Shown here one piece after another: positions 26,038 through 33,106 of a stretch of 43,517 nucleotides of DNA. The stretch comes from Nitrososphaerota archaeon (lineage in GTDB: Archaea > Thermoproteota > Nitrososphaeria > Nitrososphaerales > CADDZS01). The stretch covers positions 1 to 43,517 of the forward strand of contig JABDCJ010000014.1 in the NCBI GenBank assembly GCA_013288145.1. Direction: 5' to 3'. The notes below the pieces were generated by a model. That model saw only the letters and a program-made list of their open reading frames with translations. It was not told the DNA's origin and did not search any database. Every line of letters begins with the position of its first letter. Positions within the stretch are counted from its first letter, which is position 1. The translations under genes and the position numbers were made by a program.

Positions 26038-26952
26038 TCATCTTTCCATCTTTATTATCACAGGGTCTCCTTTGCCAGCGCGCCAGACGGCCATCGCGAG
26101 TGCATACGCCAGATCATCATGGGACCCCTTGGGATGATCAAACATATAGCCGCCTATCCTGTTTCGACTGACAGTAATGCAGTTCAAGCTCGAAATCAGG
26201 TCCAAATCATCCGGGAGCTCAATCTGTCTTTTCTCCAAAAGTATCTTCAGGTTTGAGAAAATTTCTTCCTGAAATCTAGAAAGCAAAGTCACTCCCTGAA
26301 CCGGAAGTCCTAGTTGCTTGCAGTGCTCTACGATCGGCCGCCCGATTCCGGTGGAATCTACTATCACAGCTCGAAAGTGGAGCGCTTTATGGTAATCTGA
26401 AACCTCTACTGTGTACTTTGTATAAACATCTTCAGCTACTTCCGCAGAACTATTCGCCCTCCTCTCTGCATAGAACGTCTTTTTCAGCACAACCCGGAAC
26501 GCCCTCTTATTTTTGACAGACACACCTTCATTATTTCTCTGCACGACAACCAGTGCTGCAGGATCAACGAGCCCACCGGGATCAAATCCAGCATAGAGAT
26601 CTCCAGACGGAGTTAACTTCCCCGAGTTTATCCCACAGTACGCGCATCCCTCGCTGCTGTCACAGATGTGCACGCAAGACCTGAGCAGTTTTACCGGAAA
26701 ATACGTGTTCTCTTCATCCATAAACTCGGCAAGGTGCTCTTGCGCAAACCGCCTCTCACCGAGAAACTCGCGCTGCCTCTCAAGAAAATCCTTTGTCACA
26801 AGTGGGTTGTCCGACGTCTTGAAGTGGTACCTGCTCCAGATCGTAGAATTGTACGCCTGGTAGAAGAAATGCGATCGGTCCAGTGGCGTGGACATCAATA
26901 TGATCGTTCCATTGGTTGTAGACAGCATCGGCAGGAGAACTTCTAGTATCAC
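26038..26952 (-). CDS. Terminase large subunit, C-terminal nuclease part (frameshifted gene)
   Basis: This frame carries the end of the ATPase domain (GTIILMSTPLD, a coupling-motif region) and the RNase H-like nuclease domain of a phage-type packaging terminase. Acidic residues expected at the metal site are in YAGFDPGG, VIVDSTG and SHDDLAYALAMAV. A Cys-rich insertion CAYCG occurs between the domains. The frame is open upstream to about 27050 and there encodes the Walker B motif FVIVDEAAFV, so this is the second half of the gene at 26979-27437, displaced by one base. Terminases package DNA into heads of tailed viruses. No portal, capsid or tail gene is present, so this is a relic. Confidence 0.85.
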   Translation of the reverse strand: MILEVLLPMLSTTNGTIILMSTPLDRSHFFYQAYNSTIWSRYHFKTSDNPLVTKDFLERQREFLGERRFAQEHLAEFMDEENTYFPVKLLRSCVHICDSSEGCAYCGINSGKLTPSGDLYAGFDPGGLVDPAALVVVQRNNEGVSVKNKRAFRVVLKKTFYAERRANSSAEVAEDVYTKYTVEVSDYHKALHFRAVIVDSTGIGRPIVEHCKQLGLPVQGVTLLSRFQEEIFSNLKILLEKRQIELPDDLDLISSLNCITVSRNRIGGYMFDHPKGSHDDLAYALAMAVWRAGKGDPVIIKMER

Positions 26953-26978
26953 CTCTTCCGGTACGAATGCTGCCTCAT

Positions 26979-27437
26979 CTACAATAACAAAACTTGCCGT
27001 CGCTCCGCGAAGGGTCTTACCCTTTCTTCCGCAGGGTAGCGAAACAATCTTGCTCCATTGGTAAGGTGAAGCTGCGTCCGCGTCTTTCTCACAACTGACT
27101 CTAAGATAAGCTCATTTGTCTCCACATAGTCTAGGATGCCGTCAAACATCATCGACGACTGCCGCTGCGTCGCCGCAACAATGTAAGTCGCCGTTTTCTC
27201 GTGAGCGAAGGCAAACCAGAGTGCCCTTGCTCCCACTATCTTGGACTTGCCAACTTGGCGGGCGGCACACACTACAATATTCTTTGATGGATCCTCCAGT
27301 AGCTCCATCTGGTAGGGAAACGGTGTAAATCCCAGAAGCGCCGTGCAGAACTTTGATGGGCTAGTGGCTACTGCAAGGAGTCCCTGTTCAATTTCTTCTT
27401 CTCCTGGATCCGAAACAGCATTTTCTTCTGTCATCAT
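26979..27437 (-). CDS. Terminase large subunit, N-terminal ATPase part (frameshifted gene)
   Basis: It contains the packaging ATPase start: the adenine-binding TPFPYQMELL block and the Walker A motif CAARQVGKSK. It then runs out of frame near 27047-27051, where the sequence GCAAGATTGTTTCGC needs one more base to continue as RIVSLPCGRKGKTLRG. The final 20 or so residues of this frame are therefore out-of-frame nonsense. With the downstream part it makes a full terminase of about 465 residues. The ATG is 6 bases after the preceding small gene. A sequencing indel would look the same. Confidence 0.82.
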   Translation of the reverse strand: MMTEENAVSDPGEEEIEQGLLAVATSPSKFCTALLGFTPFPYQMELLEDPSKNIVVCAARQVGKSKIVGARALWFAFAHEKTATYIVAATQRQSSMMFDGILDYVETNELILESVVRKTRTQLHLTNGARLFRYPAEERVRPFAERRQVLLL

Positions 27438-27443
27438 AATGCT

Positions 27444-27773
27444 CTAAATCGCGGCGTCTTCTGCCATCTTTTTCAACGCCGGATTGTTTTTGAGAAGAGC
27501 TCTCTGTATCATCCTTGCAAGATCTCTCATTTTCCCGGTATCGGTAGTAAGTTTGAGCTTTGGATCCCTGATGAGAGCTGTTCCGGTGAAGATGGACATT
27601 GCGATTTTCTGTCTTGCATTTACAAGTACAGCTAGTCTCCTTGCGTTTTCCGAGTTGAAATCGATCGCGCTGGAAAGCTTGTGAAAATCCTCCTTTAGCA
27701 AGTTCAATATCTCTCGCAGGTCCGTCTCCTCTTCACGTTGAACCTCTGGACCCTCTTTACCCTCCGGTACCAA
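27444..27773 (-). CDS. Hypothetical protein upstream of terminase (possible small terminase subunit)
   Basis: A 109-residue, strongly helical and charged protein with an acidic N-terminus. It is not recognised by family. Its place immediately before the large terminase, 6 bases apart and on the same strand, is where tailed viruses encode the small subunit that selects DNA for packaging, so that role is suggested by position alone. The start is TTG, with a TATA-like box about 23 bases upstream. Confidence 0.5.
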   Translation of the reverse strand: MVPEGKEGPEVQREEETDLREILNLLKEDFHKLSSAIDFNSENARRLAVLVNARQKIAMSIFTGTALIRDPKLKLTTDTGKMRDLARMIQRALLKNNPALKKMAEDAAI

Positions 27774-27789
27774 TCTATCACCCTCATTG

Positions 27790-27799
27790 CTTTATTATG
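27790..27799 (-). promoter_or_regulatory. TATA-like box for the terminase unit
   Basis: The minus strand reads CATAATAAAG about 23 bases before the TTG at 27773. A 12-bp palindrome GCGCGATCGCGC lies just beyond it (27809-27820). Confidence 0.4.
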
Positions 27800-27912
27800 C
27801 TGATTCCGGCGCGATCGCGCAGGGGTACATTTCTGCGTACAGGACAGCTTGATTCAAGCTCTTCTGACAATTTCAAATGCTATTGTATAGAATAAGAGCT
27901 ACTTTTAACATT

Positions 27913-27932
27913 TTACAGTAATATTACAGTAA
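27913..27932. promoter_or_regulatory. Tandem TTACAGTAA repeats
   Basis: Two identical 9-base copies (27913-27921 and 27924-27932) are spaced 11 bases apart, about one helical turn. They lie upstream of the terminase unit and downstream of the MFS gene. A regulator site is possible; no regulator gene is adjacent. Confidence 0.35.
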
Positions 27933-28001
27933 CTTTGACCAGAGTCGGTCTTTACAGATCACCTTTGAACCCCCGTACCTGAACCTTTGGGATATCACGA
28001 A

Positions 28002-29249
28002 TCAAATTAGACCAGTGCGAAAAACTCTCAGCCGGTCTTTATACAGTACGAAACTAAACACGAACGCACTTATCGTCCCTACTAGCAAGATAATTGTACC
28101 GATAACAAAAGCATTCGTGTAACTTCCTGTAACATCAAAGACATAACCTCCCACAAGCACACCCAGGCCTCCACCGATCGAGTGAACGAGTCCAAGAGTA
28201 CCCAATATCGATGCCATATTTTTTCCACCGAAAGTCTGCCTGACTAAATTTGCTGTGAGGGGAGAGGTTGTGAAAAATGTCGCGCCGAATACAAAGCTGA
28301 AGAGATAGAGCAGGAAGACGTCTTTTATCAGAAATACAAGCATAAGCATTGAAACTAATCTCGTCAGATAGGTGAGCGCCAGAGTTATTCTGGGACCTGA
28401 AATATCAGAAAACCTTCCGGCGAGCACGAGCCCCAAAATGTTTGCTCCCCCAACAATACTCAGAGCGTAGGCTCCCGCCTGCGCGTAAAAATGCTGATTG
28501 AGAGCAAACGAGGGTAGCTCCGTAGTGACGAGAAAATCTGTAAAGCCGCATGCAAAGTAAGATACCGCGATAATCCAAAATTTTGTCGACCTTATAGCTC
28601 GGGATAAAGTAATCGACAATTGCTGTTCTTGAGAAGAGGTCATGTTTTCTTCTTTTGAAATTCCCGTAGATAGGGCGGGCTTACTTCTAACGAGCGCAAG
28701 AGAAATCGCTGAAATCAAGAAAAGAGCCGCGCCCAGCGGAAGGTACGTGAATCGCCATCCGTAGGCAAGCAGGACAATGGAAAGTACCGGCAGGAGAAAA
28801 AGCTGGCCGAATGGCAATCCCGTCGACACAAGGCTCAACACAGTGCCCTTTTTTTTCTGGAACCAGTCCGATATGAGGACAGAAACAACCACGACGGTTG
28901 TTCCTGAAGAGGCGAACGGGAAAACCACGCCAACGAGCAGGTAAAGCTGCCACAATTGGGTGATCGAGCCCAAAAGCAAGCATGCAATTCCACCGATGAC
29001 CAGCGAAAGAGCCAGTGTCTTCCGGGTACCAAATCGCTCCACCAACCTCCCTGAGATCAAGCTTGCAACGCCACTTACAAAGTAAAATAGAGCCGGGGCC
29101 ACGGAGACCTGACCAATGGTCCAGCCCATCGACAGCGCGATTGGCGTAAGAATCAAGCTGAACGCGGATATTACAAGCGGTGAGAACACGAGAGTGATGA
29201 AAGAAACTGCGGCAATCGTATTCGCGCGTGAGAGATTCAGGAGATTCAC
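28002..29249 (-). CDS. MFS transporter (oxalate/formate antiporter-like)
   Basis: A 415-residue major facilitator with 12 predicted membrane segments. The motif A loop reads SGRLVERFGTRKTL in the first half and AGRFSDISGPRITL in the second, and the middle loop is polar. The pattern (GWTIGQVSVAPALF in segment 2 and the GGLGVLVGGYVFDVTGSY block near the end) resembles the monocarboxylate/oxalate-formate family. The start is GTG. It probably exchanges a carboxylate; the exact solute is not known. It lies between the virus relic and a broken MFS gene on the same strand. Confidence 0.88.
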   Translation of the reverse strand: MNLLNLSRANTIAAVSFITLVFSPLVISAFSLILTPIALSMGWTIGQVSVAPALFYFVSGVASLISGRLVERFGTRKTLALSLVIGGIACLLLGSITQLWQLYLLVGVVFPFASSGTTVVVVSVLISDWFQKKKGTVLSLVSTGLPFGQLFLLPVLSIVLLAYGWRFTYLPLGAALFLISAISLALVRSKPALSTGISKEENMTSSQEQQLSITLSRAIRSTKFWIIAVSYFACGFTDFLVTTELPSFALNQHFYAQAGAYALSIVGGANILGLVLAGRFSDISGPRITLALTYLTRLVSMLMLVFLIKDVFLLYLFSFVFGATFFTTSPLTANLVRQTFGGKNMASILGTLGLVHSIGGGLGVLVGGYVFDVTGSYTNAFVIGTIILLVGTISAFVFSFVLYKDRLRVFRTGLI

Positions 29250-29298
29250 TTCTTGATTAATCGATCGCCATTTTTAGTTGTCTGTCATTCTTCCGCGC

Positions 29299-29602
29299 TC
29301 AGCATTCGAAATTCACTTCCCTACTCTTTCTTTCGCTGTACTCTTTTTCTAGGCTCGGCGAAGACAGAAAGAACAAAAGACCGACGACCAGCGAGAAAAA
29401 TGCGATGAGGAACGCCAGTACCGAGGTAGACTGCTCCTATGATCGACAGAGAAACATTCCTGTGCACCAGATATACAGCGTAGAAGGGAAGGGTGGCAGA
29501 AAAGCCGACATTACCTATTGTTGCGATTGCAAAGACAGTCCATATCTCTGCAGGGATTTTGGATTTGAATGCCATTCCCAATAGCTTCCGAAAACGTTTC
29601 AA
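29299..29602 (-). pseudogene. MFS transporter remnant with internal deletion
   Basis: The first 60 codons encode a normal MFS beginning (PAEIWTVFAIATIGNVGFSA, then ATLPFYAVYLVHRNVS). The frame then shifts. In the next frame the sequence reads as a hydrophobic last membrane segment (LAFLIAFFSLVVGLLFFLSS) with a charged tail, ending at 29299. The first and last segments of a transporter are thus joined by loss of the middle, roughly 1 kb. Confidence 0.7.
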
Positions 29603-29642
29603 GCCTAGAAAAAACTTGCAACATCAGTATTATTGAGACCAA

Positions 29643-30101
29643 ATGTCTAGCAAAGGAAAATCCCAGACATACAGAATTTCAAAAGTAATCGAAGCTCCTC
29701 TTCCTTTTGTTTACAATTGGTGTACGGACTATCGGGAGGACGACGGAAAGCTCACCGGTTCAAGAAGGAAAACAAAGGTCTTGGAGAAGACGAAAAGCAG
29801 ATCCATCTATACGTCATCGCGTATGGAAAATGGAAAATTAATTGGGCGTGTTTCAGTTGTATCTCTTATGCCTCCGGACGCTTGGCATCTGGATACTGCT
29901 GGAGATCCTTTAGAGCAGTATACCGGAGATTACAAACTAACCAAATTAGGTTCGAAAAAAACTCGGCTTGATATGATCTTTGAGACAAAATATGGACCTG
30001 ATGCTAAGGTTCCAACTAAGGAGTGGTGGGAAGACGATTCCAACAAGGACTGGGACAAATTGATTCTTGCGTTGATGAAGGACTATTCAAAAGAGAATTA
30101 G
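29643..30101 (+). CDS. SRPBCC (START-like) superfamily protein
   Basis: A 152-residue protein with the helix-grip pattern of polyketide cyclase/START-like proteins: an N-terminal strand-helix ISKVIEAPLPFVYNWCTDYR, alternating short strands, and a C-terminal long helix following KEWWEDD. Members bind hydrophobic ligands or act as small enzymes. Nothing identifies the ligand. It stands alone on the plus strand among decayed genes and appears intact. Confidence 0.72.
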   Translation: MSSKGKSQTYRISKVIEAPLPFVYNWCTDYREDDGKLTGSRRKTKVLEKTKSRSIYTSSRMENGKLIGRVSVVSLMPPDAWHLDTAGDPLEQYTGDYKLTKLGSKKTRLDMIFETKYGPDAKVPTKEWWEDDSNKDWDKLILALMKDYSKEN

Positions 30102-30162
30102 ATCAAGCGATGTAATACGGCTCGTCACGAACTCTTTTACAATACGAGGTGGTGCCCTCAAG

Positions 30163-30240
30163 GCTTGGGATTGTACTTTAATCCAGGTCTCTACAGCAGC
30201 AGACCGGAGTATTTGGCAACATTATCGTAGTTCTTCCAAA
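30163..30240 (+). pseudogene. Last codons of a solute-binding protein gene
   Basis: The sequence matches 2496-2573 of the intact binding-protein gene, including the C-terminal codons, the stop and some of the sequence after it (GGATTGTACTTTAATCCAGG here). Only about 25 codons remain. It abuts the dimethylformamidase-like remnant. Confidence 0.75.
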
Positions 30241-30244
30241 CATT

Positions 30245-30665
30245 CTAGTTCGGGTAGTCTCCTAACGAACCATCATCGTCGATCATTAGACCAAAAGTCC
30301 ACTTGTCGCTTCCACCTGCCCTACCAGACACTGGATTCCTTTTTCCGGTGCCCTGGGACAGATCCATGCCTGGATTGTGAAATCTTTTATCGAATCTACC
30401 GGTGGATGGCTGGGTACAATAACACAAGATCCTAGGAGAAGATCCTGATGTCGACCGGAATATTCGCGATTAATTTCAGTTGAAATTGGTTCTTCCTTGA
30501 AACCTGGTCTCTCGGGGTTATCGTCCCGTGCATTAATTTCACGATCTTACAGTTGTACTTTGGATGCTCGCTGCTTACCATGAATTTGATTATTCCACCG
30601 GGTTGTACACTAAGTCGATCGGCATATCCAACTAGTCCCATCTTATTTTCTAAAATATCTGCCAA
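30245..30665 (-). pseudogene. N-terminal remnant of a dimethylformamidase-like gene
   Basis: The first 60 codons (GLVGYADRLSVQP, KFMVSSEHPKYN) match the N-terminus of the intact protein at 33.1-35.4 kb (PIIGYCDRLSVQP, RFMVSSDYDKYR). The match continues in other frames as PGFKEEPISTE, GSCVIVP, KDFTIQAWI and finally TFGLMIDD. That requires at least two frameshifts. Everything after about residue 140 is lost. The gene is a dead paralogue. Confidence 0.82.
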
Positions 30666-31004
30666 TTTTTCAAACCCCGGTTATGTGCCCACTGGACAAG
30701 GATCTAACAGCAGTCATGACCTATCGGCGGCCTCCTTCCGGCTTTAAAAGGAATTATTGGATATTTCCTAGATTCGGACTGCCCAAAACATTCCACTCGT
30801 CGTCACTCCATCGGAAAGGGGAGCAAAGGGCTCTCTTTGTGTAGACTCCTCACAATATCCTCCCACGAAGTTATGGTCATCATTCCTTTCAGGAACTATT
30901 TTGTAAATCCCATCCTAGCAAGCCGCATGCTTTACTTTTGTCCAACCTGAGGATAACTTTGGTAATCTTCCATGAGCCATTAGAATGCTTTGACCTGATG
31001 CTGC
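30666..31004. other. Gene-free stretch with a possible coding remnant
   Basis: No intact gene is present. On the minus strand from about 30975 to 30768 one frame reads like protein (YKIVPERNDDHNFVGGYCEE, then PLSDGVTTSGMFWAVRI) with one internal stop, probably a further dead gene of unknown family. Confidence 0.35.
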
Positions 31005-31400
31005 TTAGAACCACCTGATCTTTATTCCAAAATCAAGAAAGTGCGGATCATCAGAAATTACATGCGACGCGCGTAAGTCAATCGCTGTTGCCGCAATCAG
31101 GGAATCTCCAATAGATCTCTTCTCATTCTTTAGCAGAAGCCGGCCGGCGAGCAGCGCTCGTTCCTCGTCAAGTGGAAAAATCTCTGCCCCACTGTCTTTG
31201 ATAGCAGAGAGCCGTGCCTCCACGCCCTGCTTTCCGATCCTTCTTCCAGCAGTCTTGAAGAACTCCGCTAGAACGACACTTGGGATTACCAGGCGCTCTC
31301 TCAATGAAATATTCATGAGTTCTCTAATATCGTCTCGTTCCCGATCACTCGAGGGAAATGTATGGACCAACAGAAAGCGGGTGTCCGCTACGACCGTCAT
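31005..31400 (-). CDS. vapC: VapC-like PIN domain toxin
   Basis: A 131-residue PIN-domain ribonuclease. The acidic metal site is complete: Asp6 (VADTRF), Glu46 (LAEFF), Asp99 (IGDSLIAATA) and Asp117 (ISDDPHF). It is probably the toxin of a toxin-antitoxin pair, cutting RNA when its partner is lost. Its ATG overlaps the antitoxin stop by four bases (ATGA), typical of translational coupling in such modules. Confidence 0.9.
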   Translation of the reverse strand: MTVVADTRFLLVHTFPSSDRERDDIRELMNISLRERLVIPSVVLAEFFKTAGRRIGKQGVEARLSAIKDSGAEIFPLDEERALLAGRLLLKNEKRSIGDSLIAATAIDLRASHVISDDPHFLDFGIKIRWF

Positions 31401-31627
31401 CGCCAGTTTTTCTTCTCCCTGAGTTTCTCAAGGTCTTTCAGGATTTTCCTCTGTTCATCCAAGCCTACAGGCTTTCCCGGCTCGAGTGGTTTCTTGAGCT
31501 TCATGATTATGGTGCCGTCCTCAGCCGCTTCAATGCTCAGGAGATTCCCTTCCCGAATCCCATGTTTACGTCTTACTCCGGCCGGAATGGTCACCTGTCC
31601 CTTTCGTTTGACCTTTACTGTTTCCAA
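31397..31627 (-). CDS. AbrB/SpoVT-type antitoxin
   Basis: A 76-residue protein. The N-terminal swapped-hairpin AbrB DNA-binding domain reads VKVKRKGQVTIPAGVRRKHG, and a charged helix at residues 48-76 would bind the toxin. It should neutralise the PIN toxin and repress its own operon. The start is TTG, 23 bases from a TATA box that sits between two direct repeats. Confidence 0.9.
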   Translation of the reverse strand: METVKVKRKGQVTIPAGVRRKHGIREGNLLSIEAAEDGTIIMKLKKPLEPGKPVGLDEQRKILKDLEKLREKKNWR

Positions 31628-31635
31628 CTTATCCG

Positions 31636-31664
31636 AAGTTGTACTTATTTAAAGTTGCACTTAT
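31636..31664. promoter_or_regulatory. Tandem operator around the toxin-antitoxin TATA box
   Basis: AAGTTGTACTTAT (31636-31648) and AAGTTGCACTTAT (31652-31664) are direct repeats differing at one base, with a 16-base period. The TATA box (TTTAAATA on the minus strand, 31646-31653) lies across the junction, so bound antitoxin would block transcription. Confidence 0.65.
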
Positions 31665-31728
31665 GCATTGTGATTCTTGGTGTCTCGGAAATCAATTGAC
31701 TGAACCCGGCAATACTAGTAGCTACCAT

Positions 31729-31830
31729 TCATTCGGAGTAGGCCGAGTCCAATCCAAATTTTCCTGGATTCATTATGTTGTTAGGATCCAGAGTTCGGTT
31801 GATTGACTTCATCAAGTCATAGAAACCGGG
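31729..31830 (-). pseudogene. C-terminal remnant of an FAD-linked oxidase
   Basis: The minus strand ends with LMKSINRTLDPNNIMNPGKF and a stop, the signature end of FAD-linked oxidases of the glycolate oxidase/vanillyl-alcohol oxidase family. Homology breaks near 31830, where the phosphotriesterase remnant begins on the other strand. No intact copy lies in this window. Confidence 0.7.
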
Positions 31831-32127
31831 ACGTTTATTGAATCTGATCGTTTCGGCGAGGAAGATTATACGGATGAAACAGGTGCTGTCCATACTCAGG
31901 ACAAACAAAGGGTGAGAAGAATAAAGTCTATTGTCGATTTGGGGTTTATAGATAACTTATTTTTATCCCAAGATGTCTGCTCTAAAATCTACATGCGTAA
32001 TTATGGGGGATACGGTTACGACCACATTCAGAAAACTATTCTACCCATGCTGGAAAAGCTGGGAATAGGCAAGGAAGAGATTCGAAGAATAACTGTAGAA
32101 AATCCTATCAAAGTGATCGCACACTAA
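31820..32127 (+). pseudogene. C-terminal remnant of a phosphotriesterase-family gene
   Basis: About 100 codons match the end of the intact gene at 42.5 kb: DRFGEEDY versus DTFGAELY, LSQDVCSKIY versus ISHDVCYKIM, and NYGGYGYDHI versus RFGGYGYDHL, through VENP near the stop. The metal-ligand His/Asp pair of the end region reads SQD instead of SHD. The N-terminal two thirds are missing. Confidence 0.8.
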
Positions 32128-32249
32128 ATTATTTCATGATGTCGTTTTGAAAACAAGAAGATGACTCTTGAGCACGCAATTAGATGCAATAAGAGAGTAC
32201 TTGCTAAAGCCTTTACGAAATGGAATGCGTTGGCATGGAAGGTGCCACG

Positions 32250-33083
32250 TTATGGACAGTAAGATCCAAATTCCTTGTACTCCCTTACCGGAAGGTTATG
32301 ATACTCTGTAATCAGCAGTGACAACTTCCCCGCGGCTGCTTGAACAATTGCTTCTCCCTTCTCAGCGCTAGCAGCGAGTGGATTTCCCATCGTTCCGCTT
32401 CCTTTTTCCGTGTCCCTCCTTCTCTCCGCAAAAGCTCCCCAGCCTCCCATGAATTCTTGGACCTTGGGGGAGAATGGGTTTGTGAGATCGCGATCTGGTA
32501 CCATCCTGTCTTTAGCAATCAAATGTGATCTGAGATATAATTGGACAGAAGTCTCCCATTCCCCGCCATGACCCACATCCGAGCCGTCTGAGCTCGAAAG
32601 TTTCGCCATCTCATCCTTGACCAGTTCCCACCAGCTTAATGTCAAAATGAAAATATTCTCTTGCGAAAGTTGATGTTTGATGGTTGCATTCGGTGCGTGG
32701 TTCCCGCCGTGACCATTCAAAAGCACGATCCGCCTGAATCCGTTTGCGTAAATGCTACGGCAAATATCCAGAACAAGATTTCGGTAGGTATCCATTCCGA
32801 GCGAGATAGTGCCGGCAAATCCTAAATTGTAGTGTGCAAAGCCAGACCACACGGGCGGCGTTACTATAACAGGAAAATCGTTGATTTGATTCGCAGTTTT
32901 GATCGCAATGTGAAGCGGACCCACTACATCTACGTCCATTGGGCTATGGGGTCCATGCTGTTCCACTGAGCCAGTTGGCACTATAACTACGGGATCGTGC
33001 TTTACTGCCTCTTCAAATTCATGTCGCCACATTTCCTGCCAGAAGATTTTCTTTTCTCGATCGCTGGGGGATGTGCTGAACAT
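32250..33083 (-). CDS. Creatininase family amidohydrolase
   Basis: A 277-residue protein of the creatininase fold, which hydrolyses cyclic or linear amides with two metal ions. The ligands are visible: Glu41 and His43 (TGSVEQHG), Asp52 (MDVDVV), the His of LLNGHGGN and the Glu of GHGGEWETS. Family members include creatininase, formamide hydrolases and enzymes of cofactor synthesis (such as the F420/riboflavin-linked ArfB), so the substrate is uncertain. It starts 23 bases after the dimethylformamidase-like gene on the same strand and is probably co-transcribed with it. Confidence 0.88.
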   Translation of the reverse strand: MFSTSPSDREKKIFWQEMWRHEFEEAVKHDPVVIVPTGSVEQHGPHSPMDVDVVGPLHIAIKTANQINDFPVIVTPPVWSGFAHYNLGFAGTISLGMDTYRNLVLDICRSIYANGFRRIVLLNGHGGNHAPNATIKHQLSQENIFILTLSWWELVKDEMAKLSSSDGSDVGHGGEWETSVQLYLRSHLIAKDRMVPDRDLTNPFSPKVQEFMGGWGAFAERRRDTEKGSGTMGNPLAASAEKGEAIVQAAAGKLSLLITEYHNLPVREYKEFGSYCP

Positions 33084-33106
33084 TTGAATAATATCAACCT
33101 GCTATT

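Noticed and set aside
27040..27055. Programmed frameshift in the terminase
   Set aside because: No slippery heptamer or stimulating structure is visible at the break; a simple one-base loss (or sequencing error) explains it.
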